DNA of 64,000 bases from Camarhynchus parvulus (GCF_901933205.1 NC_044590.1:8447501-8511500), one strand, 5' to 3'. Numbered from the stretch's first letter, positions 37,401-51,076 are shown. Notes: a model not told the origin generated them from the letters alone. Made by a program: numbers and translations.

Positions 37401-40400
37401 GGGAACACAGACCTGCCATGAACACCTGATGCTTTGTGTCCCTGCATCCACTTATTCCCCATCCTAACCCTGCTCTCCACCCAGGCCAAGATCCTGGAGC
37501 ACGATAATGTGAACTACTTGAAGAAGATCCTTGGAGAGCTCGGGATGGTGCTCGACCAGATTGAGGCTGAGCTGGAGAAAAGGAAATTGGAGTACCAAGG
37601 TAGGCACTGGGCTGTGCTTATGGGGTGTTTTCCCACGGGAGGCTGAGGTGCAACACCAGAAACAGCCAGAAGCTTTTCACCTGATGAACAACGCTCATGG
37701 AGCAACCACTGCTGGGTCTGGGGCTGCCTCTGGGCTCTCCTGGTTTTGGGTACACTGATGTTGTTGCAGCCATGGTCTTACTGACCTCGGGCAAACCAGC
37801 CCTGCACTCCTTGCCACAGGGAATAGCAGGACCCCAGTCCTCAAGGGTGCTCTTTGGGAGCCCCAAAGTCATCTCAGGGTGATGGCAGGTGCCCTCTACC
37901 CCAGCAAGGGACTGACAGTGACTGATGCTCTGTCTGGCTTAGGAAGCAGCAGGCTGGCCCCAGCACCACGAGGAGCACTGGCTGCTGAAAGTGCAGAGAT
38001 GGGGACGTGTGCCACAGCCAAGCCCTCACATCACCAGGCTGTGGCACATCCCAGAGGAGCACGGGCAGGGAAACCCAGGAATCTGAGGGGCCCTTGAGGG
38101 CAGAGCCTTTACAGAGCCTGCGTCACATGCCAGCAGGTGGGAGACAGGGACACCAGCCATCCCTGACAGCCAACAACGGCGCTGGGAGCCTGCCCAGAGC
38201 AGCCCTGGCAGTCAGGGGTGCCTGGGCACAGCTGGGCAGCCCTTGTCCTGCCATCACCCTCGGGTGGTGCCAGCCTTCCTGCTCTCTGCCTCACTGCTGG
38301 CCGGGCTCAGAGCCCTGGCCCCGGGAGGGCTGCCAGCACCAGGTGCCAGATGCAGAGCAGAGCCCAGGCACAGCTAATGAGGGGATGGTCCCACAGCTGG
38401 CCCTGCCCTGGCGAGCCCTGCGTCACTCTCAGGGCCACCCTGGAGAGCCCTCGGAGGTGCCAAGGTCAGGCCCTGCAGGGCATCGGGCTGGGCATTTACC
38501 AGAGCCCTGATGTGCTCATTGTGGCATCCTGCCTTGCCCTAATTTCCTCAAACACCCTCATTAACCACTGTGAGGGCTGGGACAGCAGAATTCAGCCTAA
38601 TGAGGTGCCCTGGGAGGACATCCCAGGTGCCTGGAGCAGAGGGATCGCTGCTGCTGCTGCTGTTGCCAGCACCCAGGTGCTCCAGTGCCTTCAGTCCTTG
38701 GGTGCTGCTCCTGCCCTCTGCTCCAGAGCCCCAAACTCCCACCCTGTGCCCATGGTCAGGATGTCAGCAGTGGGCAGGATCACCACTTTGGCAAGCTCCC
38801 AGGAGCTGCAGTGCAGCAGCTCTGCTCCCACACAGCCCAGGCTGCAGCAGGAGCAGGGTGGGAGGTGCTGCAGCAGCACCAGGAGACCCCAGCCACAGGC
38901 ACTCCGTTCAGCTGGGACAGGCTGAGCCCAGCTGGGGCTGCTGGGCATGCAAAGGGAAGAGGTGCCTGTGCTTCCACCCCACTGGGTGCTGGGCAGGGGT
39001 GCACGGGGCTCCAGACCTCAGCAGAGGTGCAAGCCCAGAGCCAGGAGGGACAGAGGGACAGGGCTGGATCACAGCTCTCTCCCGAAGTCACCACCCTCAC
39101 ATGTGCTTTCTGCTCACCTGCAGCAGCTCCTGGAGTGAGGCAGCTGCCTCAGCCCTGCTCGCCTCACCGCTGAGCAGCAGCACCCACAAGGTCCCCTCCA
39201 CACCCGAGAAGCTCTGGCTGCAGCACCCGCACAAGTCATTAGTCACTGAAAATATTTATTGATTAATTAGGCACAGGCAATCTGTCCACTTGGGCAGTGC
39301 CTCCAGCAGGATCTGGCAGGCTGCCAAGCAGCTACAAATGAGGGTTGCTAATTACCCATAATTGCCCCAGCCTGGTCCTGCAGGCAGCCCTGCAGCAGCA
39401 GCAGTGCCTGTCCTGGGGGGCTCTACTGGAGCCTCTCTTCCCTTTCCTGACACAATGGCCACAGCACAGTGAAGAGCCCCAGAATTAGGAATCTGGAGCA
39501 AAGCTGACTGAGGGTGGATTTTTGTGTCCCTTCTGATGTTCTTTACCTGCATCTTCTTTCATCTCCCTCAGCTCCATCCCAGCCCAGCTCCTCAGTATTG
39601 AAAGGGCACTGAGGGAGTGCTTAACAATATCCTGGCCTGAAACTGCTTTTTCCAGCCTAACAGCAGCTTGGTTTATTTTTGGATGTCTCTCTAGTGGGGT
39701 TATTTCTGGGATCACCCATTATCAGGGGTTCTCAAACCCTTCAGTATCTTTCTTCATGTCCTGCACTCACCCTGAGCTCTGTCTCCCCAAAATCCTGGCT
39801 CTTGGCACAGAGGTGCTGCCAGTTTTGGTGTCCTGGAGCAGGGTCCCTGGTACAGGAGAGAGAACAAAGGCAGAACCTCCCCAGCAGCACACATGGGAGA
39901 GCAGCCAGGCCATCCAGCAAATGGTTTTGATTCCTGAGGATTTCTCACATCCCTAAAATAGGCCAAGTTGACGTGACACTCCTGAAACAGCTCCTGGTGC
40001 TGCCAAGGGCAGACACTGCTGATCTCCTGAGCACTGACGCTGCAGAAGGGGTCACTGCACAGCATCTTCCTTCAAGGGGGGCAGAGGGCTCTTTTCCAGG
40101 CACCTCCTGGTACACGAGGATGCCATCTCCTGCTGCTCTTGACTGGGGGGAGAGGCAGCAGAGCCGCTTTGCAGCCAGTAATTTGTCTCTTCACACCAGC
40201 TATAAATCATCATCTCCTATTCCCAGCTCTTGGCACCCCCGTACTCTCCATCACAGTAGATGGGCTCTGAGCTCCTGGCCCATCAAAGAGCTGGGGAAAA
40301 CCACCCCAGATCTACAAATGCTCCTGCCTATGTGGATCTTTTGAGCAAGATTTTAGGTGCCCCCCCAAGGGATTCTTACCTCTGCTCTGTGTCTTCTCTC

Positions 40401-40749
40401 TCCAGGGCAGAAGTGTGAACTTTGGCTCTGTGGATGCGTCTTTACTTTGGCCGATGTCCTGTTAGGAGCCACCCTGCACCGCCTCAAGTTTCTGGGACTC
40501 TCTAAGAAATACTGGGAGGATGGCAGCAGACCCAACCTACAGTCCTTCTTTGACAGGATACAGAAACGCTTCGCCTTCAGGAAAGTTTTGGGAGACATCC
40601 ACACCACGCTCCTCTCTGCAGTGGTACCCAATGCCTTCAGGCTGGTCAAGCGGAAACCTCCCTCCTTCCTTGGAGCCTCCTTCCTGATGGGATCTCTGGG
40701 GGGAATGGGATATTTTGCTTATTGGTACTTAAAGAAAAAATACATCTAG
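28172..40749 (+). CDS. GDAP1L1: Ganglioside-induced differentiation-associated protein 1-like 1
   Basis: GDAP1L1 is the paralogue of GDAP1, the mitochondrial fission protein mutated in Charcot-Marie-Tooth disease. It is mainly neuronal and reported to move from cytosol to mitochondria when glutathione falls. Coding exons join(28172..28351, 30652..30844, 35139..35312, 37266..37363, 37485..37599, 40406..40749) make 367 residues, the same as human. Domains: a thioredoxin-like GST-N fold at about 46-125 ([20 protein letters not shown]), a GST-C-like helical domain with the GDAP1-family insert at about 150-325, and a hydrophobic C-terminal anchor ([20 protein letters not shown]) followed by KKKYI. 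The start MATPNN matches the family. All introns are GT-AG and the phases join without error. The most diverged part from human is residues 21-44, before the GST fold. Confidence 0.97.
28427..28472. repeat. (GGAT)n microsatellite
   Basis: About eleven GGAT units, two of them interrupted by a C (GGAC), in the 5' part of GDAP1L1 intron 1. Confidence 0.95.
29344..29402. repeat. 19-bp tandem repeat, three copies
   Basis: GGATACCCCGGGTGGTACT-type units start at 29344, 29363 and 29382, in GDAP1L1 intron 1. Confidence 0.9.
30652..30844 (+). CDS. GDAP1L1: GDAP1L1 coding exon 2
   Basis: 193 nt, acceptor CTGCCCCAG|GTGAGG, donor CCGGAG|GTAAGG. Contains the [20 protein letters not shown] core of the GST-N domain. 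Confidence 0.97.
34052..34433 (-). mobile_element. Putative solo LTR, minus orientation
   Basis: Read on the minus strand it begins TGTTTAGTGTG, has a GAGAGAGATAAAAAAGG TATA-like stretch, an AATAAA (34110-34105) near its end and terminates TTTCACA. This is the U3-R-U5 order of a retroviral LTR with TG...CA ends. The flanks (GCTGA on the left, GCTGT on the right) are an imperfect candidate target duplication. I did not recognise internal retroviral genes. Confidence 0.5.
34470..35047 (+). mobile_element. Putative solo LTR, plus orientation
   Basis: Begins TGTGGGAATCTG. It carries an inverted CCAAT (ATTGG, 34871), a TATAAA at 34886-34891 and AATAAA at 34987-34992, spaced like an LTR core promoter and R/U5 region. 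The 5-bp word AGATG flanks it on both sides (34465-34469 and 35048-35052), a possible target-site duplication, although the 3' end is then not the usual CA. No internal viral genes are present. Confidence 0.6.
35139..35312 (+). CDS. GDAP1L1: GDAP1L1 coding exon 3
   Basis: 174 nt, acceptor CCGTGCAG|AGAAC with a CTAAC branch-point-like site upstream, donor CGCA|GTAAGT. Encodes [20 protein letters not shown]. An LTR ends only about 90 bp upstream of this exon. Confidence 0.97.
35313..37265 (+). other. GDAP1L1 intron 3
   Basis: 1.95 kb, GT-AG. Nothing recognised inside. Confidence 0.85.
37266..37363 (+). CDS. GDAP1L1: GDAP1L1 coding exon 4
   Basis: 98 nt, acceptor CCCCAG|GACATT, donor ATG|GTGAGTG. 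Encodes [20 protein letters not shown]. Confidence 0.97.
37485..37599 (+). CDS. GDAP1L1: GDAP1L1 coding exon 5
   Basis: 115 nt, acceptor CCACCCAG|GCCAAG, donor CAAG|GTAGGC. Encodes the [20 protein letters not shown] helix. The preceding intron is only 121 bp. Confidence 0.97.
37600..40405 (+). other. GDAP1L1 intron 5
   Basis: 2.8 kb, GT-AG, G/C-rich in its first half. Long open frames in 38,000-39,260 have no recognisable domain and probably reflect composition. Confidence 0.8.
40406..40749 (+). CDS. GDAP1L1: GDAP1L1 coding exon 6
   Basis: 344 nt, acceptor CTCTCCAG|GGCAG, ending TAG. Encodes the [20 protein letters not shown] segment, the basic juxtamembrane region and the C-terminal membrane anchor. 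Confidence 0.97.
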
Positions 40750-40911
40750 TGCTGACTGCTTGGTGTTTAGTTTGGTGTCTCTGTGCTGTGTGAAATTATG
40801 ATGAAGCCTCAGTAACTGTAATGAAATTTGAAGCAAGGTAATGAATAATTATATTGTTTAATGTAACATTCCATAGTCTAGAAGTAGAAACCTATACTGC
40901 AAGGAAATAAG

Positions 40912-40936
40912 ACAACAACAACAACAACAACAAAAA
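40912..40936. repeat. (CAA)n microsatellite
   Basis: Run of ACA/CAA units ending in an A-run, in the GDAP1L1 3' UTR or just after it. Confidence 0.9.
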
Positions 40937-41772
40937 AGCGTCAACTTGTAAATGCCTTTTTTAGGTTTAGATATTCAACTCCAGCCAGAGGCTCGAGGGC
41001 TCACGGGGCCAGCCCTGCCCACTGGGAAGCGGCACTGCCTCCAGCACCACCAGCTCCAGGGGGACAGACAGAATCCCAGGAGGCTTCCCAACAGCCAAGT
41101 TGACTACTGGGACTTGGATACTTGGTCCTGTACGTTTGTGTTTCCAAATTGTTCACCGGCCACATTTCACACATGCAGGTAGTGGGGACTTTCTTCTTCT
41201 AGAAGGCGTTGTGTTGTCATGCTCGGAGCAGGGTGCAGTAGCTGGTCACAGTCAAGGTGGATTTCTGTTCTTCAAGTATTCCATTTTAAAAATTATTTTC
41301 ATTAAAAGGAATATTTTTTATTGAGCTGCTCTTAGAATGTATCCACTTTCTACGTCTGGTTCTGGTGGGCTTTTTTTTAAGGGAATTTAATGTCTGTCTG
41401 TAACTGCCGCACTTTTTTCTTGAGATAAATGATTTTGACTTTCATCCTGAATTCTGGCACATGAAGGAGATTATTGTTTTAAGCCTTTTGGCTCTGTCTC
41501 TTGAGTTTTCTTTCACGGATTTGCAAAGCATCTTTCACCAACTGAGCATATTTGGACTCTGAAAAAGTACAACCATTTTCAGAACTTTTCAGCACTTTCC
41601 TGAAGGCGCTTTGGCTTTCTTCCATCAGGGGCTCTTTTCTGTCATTTCCTCGCTGTGTGTTTTCTTAGGGACACTTTGCACAGAATCACATTGATGACTT
41701 TCTTGTGCCTTTTGCATGCTGGAAAGAATAACAGGCCTCACTGCTACTCATGCTTTGGAAACTGAGATCCTC

Positions 41773-41778
41773 AATAAA
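41773..41778 (+). terminator. GDAP1L1: Candidate GDAP1L1 poly(A) signal
   Basis: AATAAA about 1.0 kb after the stop codon. An ATTAAA near 41301 is an alternative. Which is used cannot be told from sequence alone. Confidence 0.4.
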
Positions 41779-44700
41779 CCATATGGGAGGAGTAATGGCT
41801 TCGCATCTCTAAATGTGTTCCACATCTTACTGGTCCCAGTGCAAGGCATGCCCCAGGGCACTGGGATGTGCAGGTGGTTTGTGCTTTGCCTCATGTACTG
41901 CACTGGTATAAAACTTGCATGGAAATTATATGTATTCCTCTTCCAAGCACTAATTTCTGTCAGCACTCAGCCTGCTGGCTTTCCAGGCACTCCAGTGATC
42001 CCTGGGAGCCATGCTGTATCTCAGGTCTTGGGAACAAATGCCAAGTGTGGCTGAAATAACAGGAATTGCATTTGCCTCTGATTCAAAGGTTATCTTTATG
42101 TATTTGAAAGCAGCAAGCTTTCCCAGGACTTTTTGGTACAACCTGGCAGTCACAGAATTGGGAATAATTAGCAGGAATTACAGGGGATGAGCACATAGAG
42201 AGTGCAAAACACACCTTTATATGGTGCTTGTCATAAGGCTGGTCTCACAGGCTTCTGGAATACAACAGGCTGTGTAGCTGCAGAGGCTGTGTTATCCCTG
42301 TTACCACCGTGGGGTTGGGTAAGCACTTAAAATTGGTGTGTGAGAACCTAAATCCACCTGGCTCCTGCAGCTGAGGCTGCTGACTGAAACCTTGCAGATA
42401 CACATTCTCCCAAATACCTTCAGTATTTGCTTTGTGGAGTCGGTGACTTCAGAAGAAATAGTTGTTTTCCTTCTTCTGAAGAGGGAGGCAGGAGGGTGCC
42501 CTGAACTCCTCCCTTTTGCTGAATCTGAAAGGTGTAAGATGAACTAGGGGTCATCCTCTCTTTGGTCAATTAGCTGGTGATAAACCCCCCACCCCGAAAT
42601 ATTTATAAAGGTACACTAACATAAAACCCTTTCCAGGATTTCACCCTTTTCCCTTTGTGGACCTTCATGCACATTCCCTGGTGATCTCCAAAAGATGATG
42701 AAATGCACACACCAGGTGCAGAAAGGAATATTAATGGGTTATAAGGCCAGGAAACCCAGGGGAACAAAAACTTCCTCCATTCCTGGGGTTTCAGCCCAAG
42801 AATGAGGTAGAAGGAAGCTGCTTTGCAAGACTGCTGCTGGTTACTTTGCTCCTTCATTTTATTTATTTTTGTACTTTAAACCACAGAAATGTAAAGTCAT
42901 GGAGCAAATCGGATCTCTAAACACTGAAGAAAATAGGTGCGGGTTTTGTTTGGAGCACACTGTTAAAATGCAGCTGTTAGGAGGAAGCCAGGCAGATCCA
43001 GCAGCTGGAACAAGGCATGGGCAGGAGCTGTCACCAGAGTTGCACTGTGGGCTGCTGGGAAGCCACTGATGATGTAGTGGTGGGTTTTGTACAGGTTCTC
43101 AGCTAGAAATAGTCAATAATAAGCCTTTGTTCTGGACCAAATAAAAATAAAATATTAAAAAAAAATGGCGCCACTCCCTGTCACTAAGCCTTGTTTTCCT
43201 GTCCTGGTAATGAAAAAGTACCAGGACTTTGCTCCAGGGAAAAGCAATTGGTGAGAGTGATAAAAGACAATTACTGTGGCAGGCAGAGGCTGGATTGATG
43301 TGTGAGATCCCTGAATGAATGTCAGAGCCCTGATCAATCCCCTTAGCCCGTGTCCATAGGCAGCCCTGGGGTGATTACAGGCTGTCATCATAAAAATTTG
43401 CTCTTGCTCTGACTGATCTCAGCCTGATCAGACCTTTCTGCTCCAGTTCCACTGCAAGGGGTGCCCACTGCATGACCTGTGCATGAGCCAGGCACTGGCC
43501 TGTTTGCTGCCCAGGGCATGTTCTGTACACAGAAACATGAAAATGATGGCAAAACTGGTTTCTCACTCCAGGACTCTATGCTTTGCTCTCAGCAAGGTGT
43601 GGGGTAACAGCAGTGCCCAAGGGGAAAGGCTGGAAGGTGAGGCACCTCAGAGGTGCTATTTTATATTTTAGACAAGAGGGAATGGCTGCATCCTGCACCC
43701 AACACTCCTGTGTGCCTGACCCAACCCCAGCCAGGGTTCTCCCTCATTCTAGATGTATTTATTTACCCAAGCAAATTTTTATCCTTTGAAATCCCTGTGT
43801 TTTAGAGACAAATGTGCTTTGAGGCTCCTCAGTGCTTTAACATCTGTGTCTGTGCCGAGGTGTGGAACTTCTCATTATCAGAGGGATGAAAATCAGGGGC
43901 TTTCTGTCAAGTCCAAGCATCCCTGAGACGCAGCTTCATGACACAGTCTCTCCCTCCTGCCTCCCAAGCCTCTTGTTTAACAGGCTCCCAGTGGTCACAT
44001 TTGCAGAGCTACAGCTTCTGAAATCTTTTTACTCCTACAGGATTTGCTCAAAAGACTCGATTATGAAAATTGAAAAAGTACATGTCATCCTTACTGCTGG
44101 CTGGCAGTGCTCTCCTTTGCTTGGCAAGGGATGGAGAAGACCTCTCCATGCAGAACAAAGGATTTCAACACCAAGCTGGCCAGAGGACAGACAACACACC
44201 ACAGAGCCTCTCACAACTTGCCAAATGAATCAAGAGCTGCCTAAGAATGTCTGGTGACCATTTGGTGGCCCTGTCAGAAATTATTTGCCAAGTGCTCCTC
44301 TGTTTTCCAGTGAAAAAAACCATCCTTACCACCCAACTGCAATTTCAGAATCCAGACTAGAGGGAAGAAGAGCTGCCCCTTGCTTCCTTTCTGCTGTGAA
44401 AGTAAATGGAGGATTTCCCCACATACTACCAAAACATTAAAGCTTGTGAAAATATTTAACATCAGGCTGTGTTTGGTGGCGTTCACTGCCATCATTAGGA
44501 TCAAAGCCGAAACCACCCAGACTGGATCCACAATGCAGGCAGTGACAGCAACTAAATCCCTCAGGCTGCTGAAAGCTATATGGGATTGAAATAATGTGGG
44601 ATAACATGAATATAGTGTTTTGAGATGGCTAGGATAATATAAAATATGATAATATGACATTAAGAACTAAAAACCCAAAGAAACAGGAAATAATGTACAA

Positions 44701-47700
44701 CCTAAGAGCTAACTATTGTAACCCCAAATTTGCAATTACTTGGGGCATAGCTGAGGATAAAAGGGCAATTTCTATTCACAGCAAAGATGCTCTTGCTACA
44801 CAAGTCTGTGTAGAAAGGCTCCTTCTGTCATGGTGGGACAGAATAAGGTCCCCAGTTCTGCAGCAGTGCCCAGGGAAAAGTTCAGCCCCACAGGTGTGAA
44901 GGAGAGTGAAAACATCTCTGTATGCAGTGAACAGGAACAGATTTTGTGTGTCTGAAAGATTTCCCAAAGCATGGCCTCAGCGGCCAAACTGCAGATGTTT
45001 CAGACCCAGCCATTTCTACTGAAGCTAAAGTTACAAGCAGTAATAAAACCACACAGGAACTTGGATTTTCTGATAAAGCACATTCATGACAAATACATTT
45101 CCTGGTTTTCCCCTGGTGCTGATCCCCAAATGTGCCCAAAGGACATTTCACTGTCGTTGTCTTTCATTCTCCTTTTAACTGACTTTCCTCTGGAGGATTA
45201 AAGAGAGAGAAAACAGCGTGCACTGAACAGCTCTCAGTGGAAGAAGGAATGGCAGCTCTGCCATAAATAATGAGGATGAAGAATTGCTCTGTCAGAACAC
45301 AGGTGTCCATCACTGCAGCAGTACCTGTGTGCTGCTGGCCAGGCTGTACCTGCAGAGAGGAGATCATTTCCATTTCCATGTCACTTTGGTGCTGAAGAGC
45401 TTCAATAAGCAAAATGTCAGCCTCCGCCCACTTCTCAGGAGCTCACAGGATTTTTTCTTCCTTTTTGTTTCCTCTGCACAATGATCTACTTTCAGGTCCT
45501 TTTTTCCTTTACCCCTCTCTGCTGTCCTACCCCTTTGCTGTCCCCTGGGCTGCCTGGTGTCACTCTCCTGTCACAGACAGCAGGCCATGTGTGACCAATC
45601 CTGTTGTCAGGAGTCCCTGGGCTCTCAGGTTCTGCATCACCTCCCCTTCCCCCTGTCTGAGGAAGAACTGCTGAAAAGGAAGGAGATGGAATCTTGCTAA
45701 AAACCTCTTAACAGCACAGATCAATGATTTCTAAAACATTCCTTTAAAAATAACACTATCCATCCCCCTACTTGCATTGCCTCCCTTCTCAGCCCTTTCC
45801 TACCAGCGTCTCATCTCTCCTGCGACCTAAATCCTTTTTAGCTCCAGGCGAGTTATCCAAATAAAGCTACTTTGCAATGAGAACAGTGTAACCAGGTTTG
45901 AGGGTGCTGTGTAATGGTGCAGGCAGTTCTTGACACAGAACCAAGTATCCTGCATAGTTAAGTGCAGTTTTGCACACGCTCTTTACATCACAAGGTCATG
46001 TCACTCCACCACCAGCCTCCTGAACACTCTTCTATTTTTGCTTAGAAGCAATTTCTCTCCATTCTGTGCCCTTGGATCCAAGCACTGCACAACAGCAATA
46101 GGTCTTTCTTCCCTTGGTCACAAGAAAAAAAACCCAAACAAAATCTCTGGAAACAACAAAGAAAAATCCCCAGTAAACAAAATAAACCAAAACCCATTTT
46201 TTTTCTCCTAACTTCCAAACTATGACAATCAAGACAAAAAATACATATATTCATAAAAACCTCAAACCTCTATTACTCCCATTCTTCTAAAAACGGAAAA
46301 GGTCAGGCTATGACAAAGCTGAGGCACCAGAGCTGTGGTCTGGAGTGACACCGTACCAAGCCCACACCAGATTTGTGCTTGCTGCCATCACCTGCAAAAC
46401 CTGCAGCAGGCAGGCCTGGTGCCATTCCCAACAGCACAATCCTGCTAGGTGTGGGAACAACTATTCACACATTTGGATAAGCTTAACAGTCTCTGTGGGC
46501 TGGGCACCATCCTTATTTCCCCCCTTTTTCATGGCTTTCCCCCCATAGTTGGCTGTTCTGAGCTCAGCCTGTTCAGCTGAATTCTCCTCGGTGGTGAGTG
46601 ATGGTGTTCAGGCTGACACAGACATGGTCACACCATGAGTGACCTCCCAGCACAGAACCCATGAGATGGGAAGGCTCTGCAGGCAAGGCAGGATCCAGGG
46701 GAGGCATTTCAGAAGCTGACATTTACACTGAGGATGTGCCCAGTTCCTGCTCTGAAATCAACCAGGACTGAGGGAATGCACAGCCCAGAGCTGCAAAATT
46801 AACCCGGACTGGACACGGGAAAAGGCTTTGGAGAGGTGAGGAAAAAAGTAATTGTTTGCATTTATTCTTGTTGAACATTTTCCTTTCTTCAGCCTTCACC
46901 TCCAGGGAGATCCTCAGCTCTGCCACAGATCTCCTGCCACTGCACACATTGTCAGGAAGAGCACAACAGGGAAAGGGCATTTTTCCAACTGCTGCTTTCC
47001 CGTGATATCCAACCCTCCTGAAAGGCTGGTAGAGCTCTTCCCCTACTGTTAATTTTCTGTGCCATCTTTTAGTCCCAAAGCTTTACAGAGGAGTAATTTG
47101 GCTTGTTATAAGCACATGGCATTGTCTTTTGTTTTGTGATGGACGGGGGGTAGTTTAAAAATAAATAACCTTTCAGACTAAATAATACAATTATATAATT
47201 GCCTTAGATTTCATGGGCTGCACTCAATCTTGATAGCCATTTCCATGTCTGCTTTTTCAGCTTTTAAATTTTATGCTCTCATTGATTTAAGCACTCAGGG
47301 ACTCTTCCCATATCCAAATTAATGATTTCCTGCTAAGCACCTGGATGAAAGTACCCTCCAGTGAAGTGAGCACTCAGTCCCCAAGAGAAGGACAAAGGTA
47401 ACTCTCCTAATGCATCGAGCTCTGCTCATCACATCACCTTTTTCCTTCCCTGAGCTTGAGCACATCAGGTGCAGTTCTGCTTAAATGAATAAACCATGTG
47501 CTTTTCTCCAGGTTTCCACCAGCACAGTGACAGAGCAGTTTAACAACAGTTAAACATCGGTTAGAGTCACAACAGCCTTTTTGTGTCTAGTAATTACTTT
47601 CATCTTAAGCTTTGCAAAATACCTCAAAGAAAGGAAGGCAAAATACTGAGAGAGCACACATCCAGCAGAGGTGGAGAGCATTTATTACTAATCTGTGCTC

Positions 47701-50700
47701 CAGGAGGAGAGATGAAACTATGAAAAGAAATAATCCCAGGAAGCAGGTTTCTGAGCAAAAGGAGATAACACAAGGTGATCAAAGAGCTGGAGAAGGCCGA
47801 TTGCAGAGAGCTGCACAGAGCTACTTTAAGTGTCCTGGTTTGAGGAACATTAAACTGCAGTGGAAAAATCAGTTACTATTTCATGAAGTGACCATTGACT
47901 TGTGTTCACAACTAAAGACTGATTTCCCAAAATATTTAACATATCACAGCAGTTTCTTCCATTAAAGTGCACTCCAGGGCATAACTGGGTGTTTCTCACT
48001 TTGTCACCAATTGCCACACACCAAAACAGAAAACAGGATTTTTTTTTTTTACAGCCACCCACAACCCAAGTTTCAGCATACACAAATAAACTGGGAAACC
48101 AGGAATATCATTTAGCACCAGTGAAGCATTCATGGATGACGTTTGCTTTAACAAACTTGGAGGAAGAATCAAACCCTGGGTTCAGGCATGTTTAAAGTCT
48201 GAACTGCTCACATGGCTCTTATGAAAGACCTCAACTTTCCTGTTTGCCTGATATCACCTGCAGTGACATCAACATTTGAAAGAGTCCCAGGTAAGTGAAG
48301 AGTGAAATGAATCCTAAGGCAGTTTCTCTTCCCACTGTGCTCTACCTGTGCCCAGCAGAGGAAAATGTTTAAGGCACCAAGAGGTGCCTGGGCCACACAG
48401 TCAGGCCAATGCTGCTCCTATGGAAGAACTGTGAAACAGGGCCCACAAAACAGCCCCAACACAGGCAATGAAAGATTAGCAGAGAGATGTTGAAATACGT
48501 CTGGTAAGATGCTGGAGACAAAAATCCCCTAGGTAATTCTGCAGACAGAAAGACAACTCTGTGAGAAAAACAGGAATACTTTAATGGAGAAAAAGAAAAA
48601 AAAATCCACCCCAACACTCGAAACAAACCAGTAATACCTGTTGACAGCTGATTTGTGCCTTTGGCACAGGATACCAAATCCTGCTGCTCCCAGCACTGTT
48701 TCTCTTTGGCTGCAAATCTGTTGTGGAGAGGCTGCAATTTTTATTTTAATGATAAAATTTGGGAGACAAAGAGAAGTCAAATAAATGAGACGGCAAATAT
48801 GTGAACAAGAAATTTGCAACCTTAAGTTTCCAGATGAAGCACAAGGAAGCAGATTCCTAGTTTGGAGTAGAGTCAAAAAGCACAAATAAGGTCTGGAGCA
48901 CAAAGGAACCTTCTGAGCCAAGAGCTGGCCATGGTGTCTGGGCTCTGAGAAAGACCCCAGGATTTCCAAACTCACAAGGAGTATTCCAGCCCATGGGAGC
49001 TCCCCCATACATTTCAATGGATTAGGATTCCCCTCTGCTACAATAAACCAGGCTTACAAAATGAAGTGCTTGGCATAACAGGCACACATTGGGAAACTTG
49101 CTTTAGTCAGCCATGGCTTTTGTTTGTTTTTGTTTATTTTTAAAATCCTGACTCCTGAGAACCCATCCTCTGTTAACCCTTTCAAACAGTGCAGAATTTT
49201 CAGTGCCACTTTGATCAGACATCTCAGTAGTCACACAGACTCTGTGGGGCTGGGTGATCCAGGGATGTGGAGTACCAACAACATCTTTACAGATAGCAGG
49301 AATAGATTCTCAAAGACACAAACACTGATAAAGTTTTCAAATGTTTTTCTTTCACCGTTTAAATAAGAGAATAACCATATTCTACATAATTTCCATTAAA
49401 AAAATAATCTGCATGACACTGGTTAAAGTGGACAGAAATATCCACAGTGATTGCACAAAACATTTGTGAAAATGAACATCACTTCAGCAAGTCAGTTGGT
49501 TTAAGTAAACAGCATTTCCTGTTCCAAGGGTTTGTCTATACAGCAAAGTTACATAAAGATAACCTAAAATAGGAACTTAATGAAATTAATCATAGAACCT
49601 TCTGGGTATATAATCCTTTTTCATGGTGAATGTGGCTTGCAGCCTAGCTTAGCTCTATTGGGAGTAGGCTTAAATTACATCAAAAGAGTCTGCAAATATA
49701 TTTGCATTGTTTAAACAAATTTAGTTAAACCCAATATGAGTTAATCAGTGCAATTTTCAAAGAGTCAGCTTAAAAGGCAATTTAATACAAAACCAAGAGG
49801 AGTTTGACAGAAAAGACATAACCCCGTGGACAGCTTCTTTCTGAGAGGTGAATTGCTAAGGACACACAACTTCCAATTGCCACCAAATTCAGTGGGAATT
49901 CCAGTGAATTTAGTTCTCCTCAGAGGCAGACCACAGCATGGAACTAACACTGCTGGAGGAATTGCAAATGCTTCCACTCTCCTGCTGGAAGACAGAGGTT
50001 GAGCTGGCAAAACATGCCAAGATTACCTGATGGAGCATCACACCCTGTACCAGAAAAAGTCACTCTGTGGCATCAGAGGTGACCCACAGCCTTGCCCACA
50101 GCCCTTCCTGGCTGTCCTGTCATCACTGTCAAACACACTTCATGTAACTGCATCATGAATGAGCCTCTATGAAATAATTAAAAGCTTTTGGAGATAAAAA
50201 CTATGCTAAACATCTGACTGATAAGGTGAGCAAACCCATCTCACCTCTATTCATTATCTAATAGCAGTGTTTTGTTCAGTAGTAGGTTTACAGCCGCATC
50301 AAAAGTGGCCACAGCTTTATGTGCAATCAAAATTAAATAGCTTATTGGTATTGCAAGAATAAATATTGCTTCAAGCACACTCTGCTCTGCAGCTCCCAGG
50401 ATAAACAACGCATTTCACTCATTACCAAGCAGACTATTTGGGAAATAGCAGGATAAGCTAGCTCGTTCAGAACACCAGAATTCCACTGTTGTTCTAGAAG
50501 AAAGAACAAACCCAAGGAATTTGTTGTTGCAAAGTGTGTAGTGGATTAGATTTTAAAAAAATTAAAACTCCAATCCTCATACTAGACTTTTTAGCAAAAC
50601 AGAAAGGAGTTTGGGTTTTTTAGTGTCTAGAATAAAATGACAAAATATTATTACATCTACCTCACCTAAGGAGAAAGTTAAGGCTTGTTTTTCCAAGAGT

Positions 50701-51076
50701 TTCCTTTTAGAACATGGCATGAATTGAGAGTCACAGTCTGCTTCAGACACTGCACCTCAGGTTTACTCTCTGTTGCAGAAGCAGCTATGAGGCATTTCTG
50801 GCAAGTTAGTGTTTTTAATGCTTGAGAACATGAGATGTTCCAGTTTCACAAAAGAACTGCTTTCCACAAGAATTGATATTTTTGCAATGCTTAGCAGCAC
50901 TGTGATTATTAGAGCTTTCCCATAAGGCAATACAAATAGGAACATTAAAAAAAGCCTGAGGTTTGGATCATCCACAATATCTTGACATAATTCAAAAAGG
51001 AAGAGGGAGAATTAATTGAGATAAATCACACTCCTAAAGATCAAAGGCCTCTTTTAGCCTTGGGTCTGCTACTCCA
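41779..51076. other. Intergenic, between the convergent GDAP1L1 and FITM2 3' ends
   Basis: About 9.3 kb, mostly A/T-rich, with short unrecognised frames and an A-rich tract at about 46,120-46,260. The right part may include a longer FITM2 3' UTR. No RNA gene or clear mobile element is recognised. Confidence 0.6.

Noticed and set aside
38007..39262. Overlapping 160-235 codon frames in GDAP1L1 intron 5
   Set aside because: No start context, domain or splice logic. They sit in a G/C-rich intron with low stop density, and frames on both strands are similarly long.
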